A program made the translations under genes and the position numbers. 64,000 bases of DNA, taken from the NCBI RefSeq assembly GCF_043194295.1, contig NZ_JBAFVK010000008.1. One strand, written 5' to 3'. Of the stretch, positions 61,584-64,000 are shown piece by piece (the first letter of the stretch is position 1; each line of letters begins with the position of its first letter). The notes under the pieces were generated by a model. The model was not told the DNA's origin, searched no databases, and was given only the letters and a program-made list of their open reading frames with translations. This DNA comes from Xanthobacter autotrophicus. Lineage in GTDB: Bacteria > Pseudomonadota > Alphaproteobacteria > Rhizobiales > Xanthobacteraceae.

Positions 61584-62732
61584 ATGAGCAATACAGCCGA
61601 ACTCAGCGAAGACCTGGTCCGCTCCACCCTTGCCTCGGTGCGCACCCCGGAGGGCGTCGCCCTCTCGGTGTCGCCCGCCCTCTCCGGCGTGGTGGTCACC
61701 GCGGGCAAGGTCTATCTTTCCATCAATGTGGACCCGGCCCAGGCCCGCGCCTGGGAAGGCGTGCGCGCCGCCGCCGAGGATGCGGTGAAGGCGGTTCCCG
61801 GCGTCGTCTCGGCGCTGGTGACCCTCACCGCCGAGCGCAAGATGGCCCCGCCGGCCCCCGCGCCCCAGGCCGCCCACGGGCATGGCCACGGCCACTCCCA
61901 TGGCGCGCCGGCCCCGCGCGGCATCTCGGTGCCGGGCGTCGCCTCCATCATCGCGGTGGCCTCGGGCAAGGGGGGCGTGGGCAAGTCCACCACCTCCATC
62001 AACCTCGCCCTCGCCCTGCGCGACATGGGCCTGAAGGTGGGCCTGCTCGACGCCGACATCTACGGCCCCTCGGTGCCGCGCCTTTCCGGCGTCGCCCAGA
62101 AGCCGGAGACCACGGCGGACGGCCGCACCATGATCCCGCTGGAGAATTTCGGCCTCCAGCTGATGTCCATCGGCTTCCTGGTGGAGGAAGACACGCCGAT
62201 GATCTGGCGCGGGCCCATGGTCATGTCCGCCATCTCGCAGATGCTGAAGGAAGTGAAGTGGGGCCCCCTCGACGTGCTGGTGGTGGACATGCCCCCCGGC
62301 ACCGGCGACGCCCAGCTCACCATGGCGCAGCAGGTGAATCTGGCCGGCGCGGTCATCGTCTCCACCCCGCAGGATCTCGCCCTCATCGACGCGCGGCGAG
62401 GCGTCGCCATGTTCGAGAAGGTGAACATTCCCATCCTCGGCGTGGTGGAGAACATGTCCCATTTCATCTGCCCCCATTGCGGCGGGCGGTCCGACATCTT
62501 CGGCCATGGCGGCGCCCATGCCGAGGCGGACAAGATGGGCGTGCCCTTCCTGGGCGAGATCCCGCTCCACATGCGCATCCGCGAGATGTCGGACGCGGGC
62601 CTGCCCATCGTCGTGTCCGATCCTGAGAGCCCGCAGGCCGCCGCCTATCGCCATGTGGCGCAGGGCGTGAAGGCGGCGCTGGATCGCGTCACCTCGTCCA
62701 GCAAGCAGGCTCCGCGCATCGTCATCGAGTGA
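61584..62732 (+). CDS. mrp: Mrp/NBP35-family iron-sulfur cluster carrier
   Basis: A 382-residue P-loop protein. Residues 1-85 are a DUF59/MIP18-like domain. A His/Gly/Pro-rich linker follows (HGHGHGHSHGAPAPRG). The ATPase core has deviant Walker A VASGKGGVGKSTTSINLALA, GLLDADIYGPSVPRLSG and VDMPPGTGDAQLTMAQ. The cluster-binding C-x-x-C is in NMSHFICPHCGGRSDIFG. It assembles or transfers Fe-S clusters in the cytoplasm. ATG 61584 fits the family start (MSNTAELSEDLVRSTLAS). Confidence 0.95.
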   Translation: MSNTAELSEDLVRSTLASVRTPEGVALSVSPALSGVVVTAGKVYLSINVDPAQARAWEGVRAAAEDAVKAVPGVVSALVTLTAERKMAPPAPAPQAAHGHGHGHSHGAPAPRGISVPGVASIIAVASGKGGVGKSTTSINLALALRDMGLKVGLLDADIYGPSVPRLSGVAQKPETTADGRTMIPLENFGLQLMSIGFLVEEDTPMIWRGPMVMSAISQMLKEVKWGPLDVLVVDMPPGTGDAQLTMAQQVNLAGAVIVSTPQDLALIDARRGVAMFEKVNIPILGVVENMSHFICPHCGGRSDIFGHGGAHAEADKMGVPFLGEIPLHMRIREMSDAGLPIVVSDPESPQAAAYRHVAQGVKAALDRVTSSSKQAPRIVIE

Positions 62733-62801
62733 CGTGAGGGGGCCGGCCCTTGCCAAGAGGTGCCGGCGGTGCCGGTGAAAACCACCGTTGCCCTCACCCT
62801 G

Positions 62802-62825
62802 CCCTCCCCCGCCTGCGGGGGAGGG
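62802..62825. repeat. REP-like palindrome C
   Basis: CCCTCCCCCGC, CT, GCGGGGGAGGG, the same 11-bp arms as copy A/B, 70 bp after the mrp stop. It may help stabilise or end that transcript. Confidence 0.7.
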
Positions 62826-62990
62826 TCGCCGGGCGTGCCCAATCGCACCAGCCAAGCTTCTGTGACTTTAGGATAAGTCGGGCCGTGATCCCGCCGCCGT
62901 GCGTTGCCAGCCGGTGATGGGGTGCTCTAGAACAGCGCTATGCCGGCCCTTGCGAGAGGCTGAGCCGCCAAAGAGCCTAGGGAGCCCTTC

Positions 62991-64000
62991 ATGAAACGCC
63001 GTGATTTCCTGACCGCCGCCGGTGCGGGCGTTGCCGCGTCCGCCGCTGTCGCCATGCCGGCCATCGCCCAGTCGGCGCCGGAAGTGAAATGGCGCTGCAC
63101 CTCCTCCTTCCCCAAGTCGCTGGACACCATCTATGGCGCCGCCGAGCTGATGGCGAAGCAGGTGGCCGAGATCACCGACGGCAAGTTCCAGATCCAGGTG
63201 TTCGCGGCGGGCGAGATCGTCCCCGGCCTGCAGGCGCTGGACGCCACCCAGAACAAGACCGTCGAGATGAGCCACTCGGCGTCCTATTATTATGTGGGCA
63301 AGGACCCCACCTTCGGCTTCGGCACCGCCGTGCCGTTCGGCCTCAACGCCCGCCAGATCAATGCCTGGTTCCTGTTCGGGAACGGCCTGACCCTGATGAA
63401 CGACTTCTACAAGAAGTACGGCGTGGTGATGTTCCCCGGTGGCAACACCGGCGGCCAGATGGGCGGCTGGTTCCGCAAGGAAATCAAGACCGTGGCCGAT
63501 CTCCAGGGCCTCAAGATGCGCATCGCCGGCATCGGCGGGCAGGTGCTGGCCAAGCTCGGCGTGGTGCCGCAGCAGCTCGCCGGCGGCGACATCTATCCGG
63601 CGCTGGAAAAGGGCACCATCGATGCCGCCGAATGGGTCGGCCCCTATGACGACGAGCGCCTCGGCCTCTACAAGGTGGCGCAGTATTACTACTTCCCCGG
63701 CTGGTGGGAAGGTTCGGCGGCGCTGAACTTCTTCGTCAACCAGGAAAAGCTCGCCGAGCTGCCGAAGAACTATCGCGCGGCGCTGACCACCGCCATGGCG
63801 CAGGCCAACGAGAGCATGCTGGCCAGCTACGACGCCAAGAACCCGGTGGCGATCCAGAGCCTGGTGAAGGCCGGCACCCAGCTGCGCCGCTACCCCAACG
63901 ACGTGATGGATGCCGCCTACAAGGCGTCGCATCAGCTTTATGACGACATTGCCACCAAGAACGAAGACTTCAAAAAGGTCTACGAAGACATGAAGGCGTT
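62991..64000 (+). CDS. TRAP transporter substrate-binding protein (partial at right edge)
   Basis: The first 336 codons of a periplasmic protein. A Tat-type signal, MKRRDFLTAAGAGVAASAAV, is cleaved near MPAIAQ. The mature part matches the DctP/TakP class: AGEIVPGLQALDATQNKTVE, GGQMGGWFRKEIKTVADLQG, GGDIYPALEKGTIDAAEWVG and YYYFPGWWEGSAALNFFVN. TakP-like relatives bind alpha-keto acids. Membrane subunits should lie beyond the window. GGGAG precedes the ATG. Confidence 0.95.
   Translation, partial: MKRRDFLTAAGAGVAASAAVAMPAIAQSAPEVKWRCTSSFPKSLDTIYGAAELMAKQVAEITDGKFQIQVFAAGEIVPGLQALDATQNKTVEMSHSASYYYVGKDPTFGFGTAVPFGLNARQINAWFLFGNGLTLMNDFYKKYGVVMFPGGNTGGQMGGWFRKEIKTVADLQGLKMRIAGIGGQVLAKLGVVPQQLAGGDIYPALEKGTIDAAEWVGPYDDERLGLYKVAQYYYFPGWWEGSAALNFFVNQEKLAELPKNYRAALTTAMAQANESMLASYDAKNPVAIQSLVKAGTQLRRYPNDVMDAAYKASHQLYDDIATKNEDFKKVYEDMKA

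Overview
The window reads as an alphaproteobacterial chromosome of the order Hyphomicrobiales, most likely Xanthobacteraceae. The grounds are very high GC, dense GC-rich shadow frames, a DUF736/ParB/Toprim/DUF2493/DUF932 block of the kind carried on rhizobial plasmids and integrative elements, and housekeeping proteins of alphaproteobacterial type. This placement is inference from gene content; no rRNA marker is present.

Positions 1-20539 look like the right part of an integrated genomic island. Leftmost are plasmid-style maintenance genes on the minus strand (DUF736, a small membrane protein, DUF2493, Toprim, ParB, DUF932, DUF6880). The parB and DUF932 genes have matching, foldable 5' leaders. 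A dead IS1182-family element follows. Next is the most unusual locus: a 1120-residue protein that joins a LodA/GoxA-type cysteine-tryptophylquinone oxidase to a heme-oxygenase-like diiron domain and a duplicated C-terminal module, followed 3 bp later by its LodB-like flavoprotein. After an IS3 scar come a GSU2403-family nucleotidyltransferase, two copies of a long palindromic operator, and a PIN-domain remnant. A tyrosine recombinase closes the island beside a 45-nt copy of the 3' half of tRNA-Arg(ACG), the probable attR. A truncated EamA gene lies immediately outside.

Positions 20.6-44 kb are an accessory patchwork. A minus-strand operon encodes a two-partner-secretion pair (TpsA with GLUG repeats, TpsB) followed by its own ExbB, ExbD and TonB. 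An internally deleted IS3 element separates this from an RpiR regulator, an MFS transporter and an Asp/Glu-racemase-like protein lacking both catalytic cysteines. A cobalt-type nitrile hydratase cluster follows: CobW-like GTPase, DUF1097 membrane protein, beta and alpha subunits, accessory protein, CbiM-like cobalt permease and a GlxA-type regulator. Then comes an ABC transporter whose ATPase gene overlaps an allophanate-hydrolase-like amidase. The set suggests uptake of a nitrogenous compound, nitrile (or cyanamide) hydration, and amide hydrolysis, with dedicated cobalt supply. Broken tauB- and tauA-like genes end the region before tRNA-Thr(CGT).

From 44.5 kb to the end the sequence looks like ordinary core chromosome: a HerA-like ATPase, M20 peptidase, ZntB-like transporter, phytase-like esterase, ArnT-like glycosyltransferase, Fe/Mn superoxide dismutase, CobT, a sensor kinase, a thermonuclease-like protein, GST, MBL hydrolase overlapping a uracil-DNA glycosylase family gene, the Mrp Fe-S carrier, and the start of a TRAP transporter binding protein. 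Three GC-rich REP-like palindromes sit between the last few genes.
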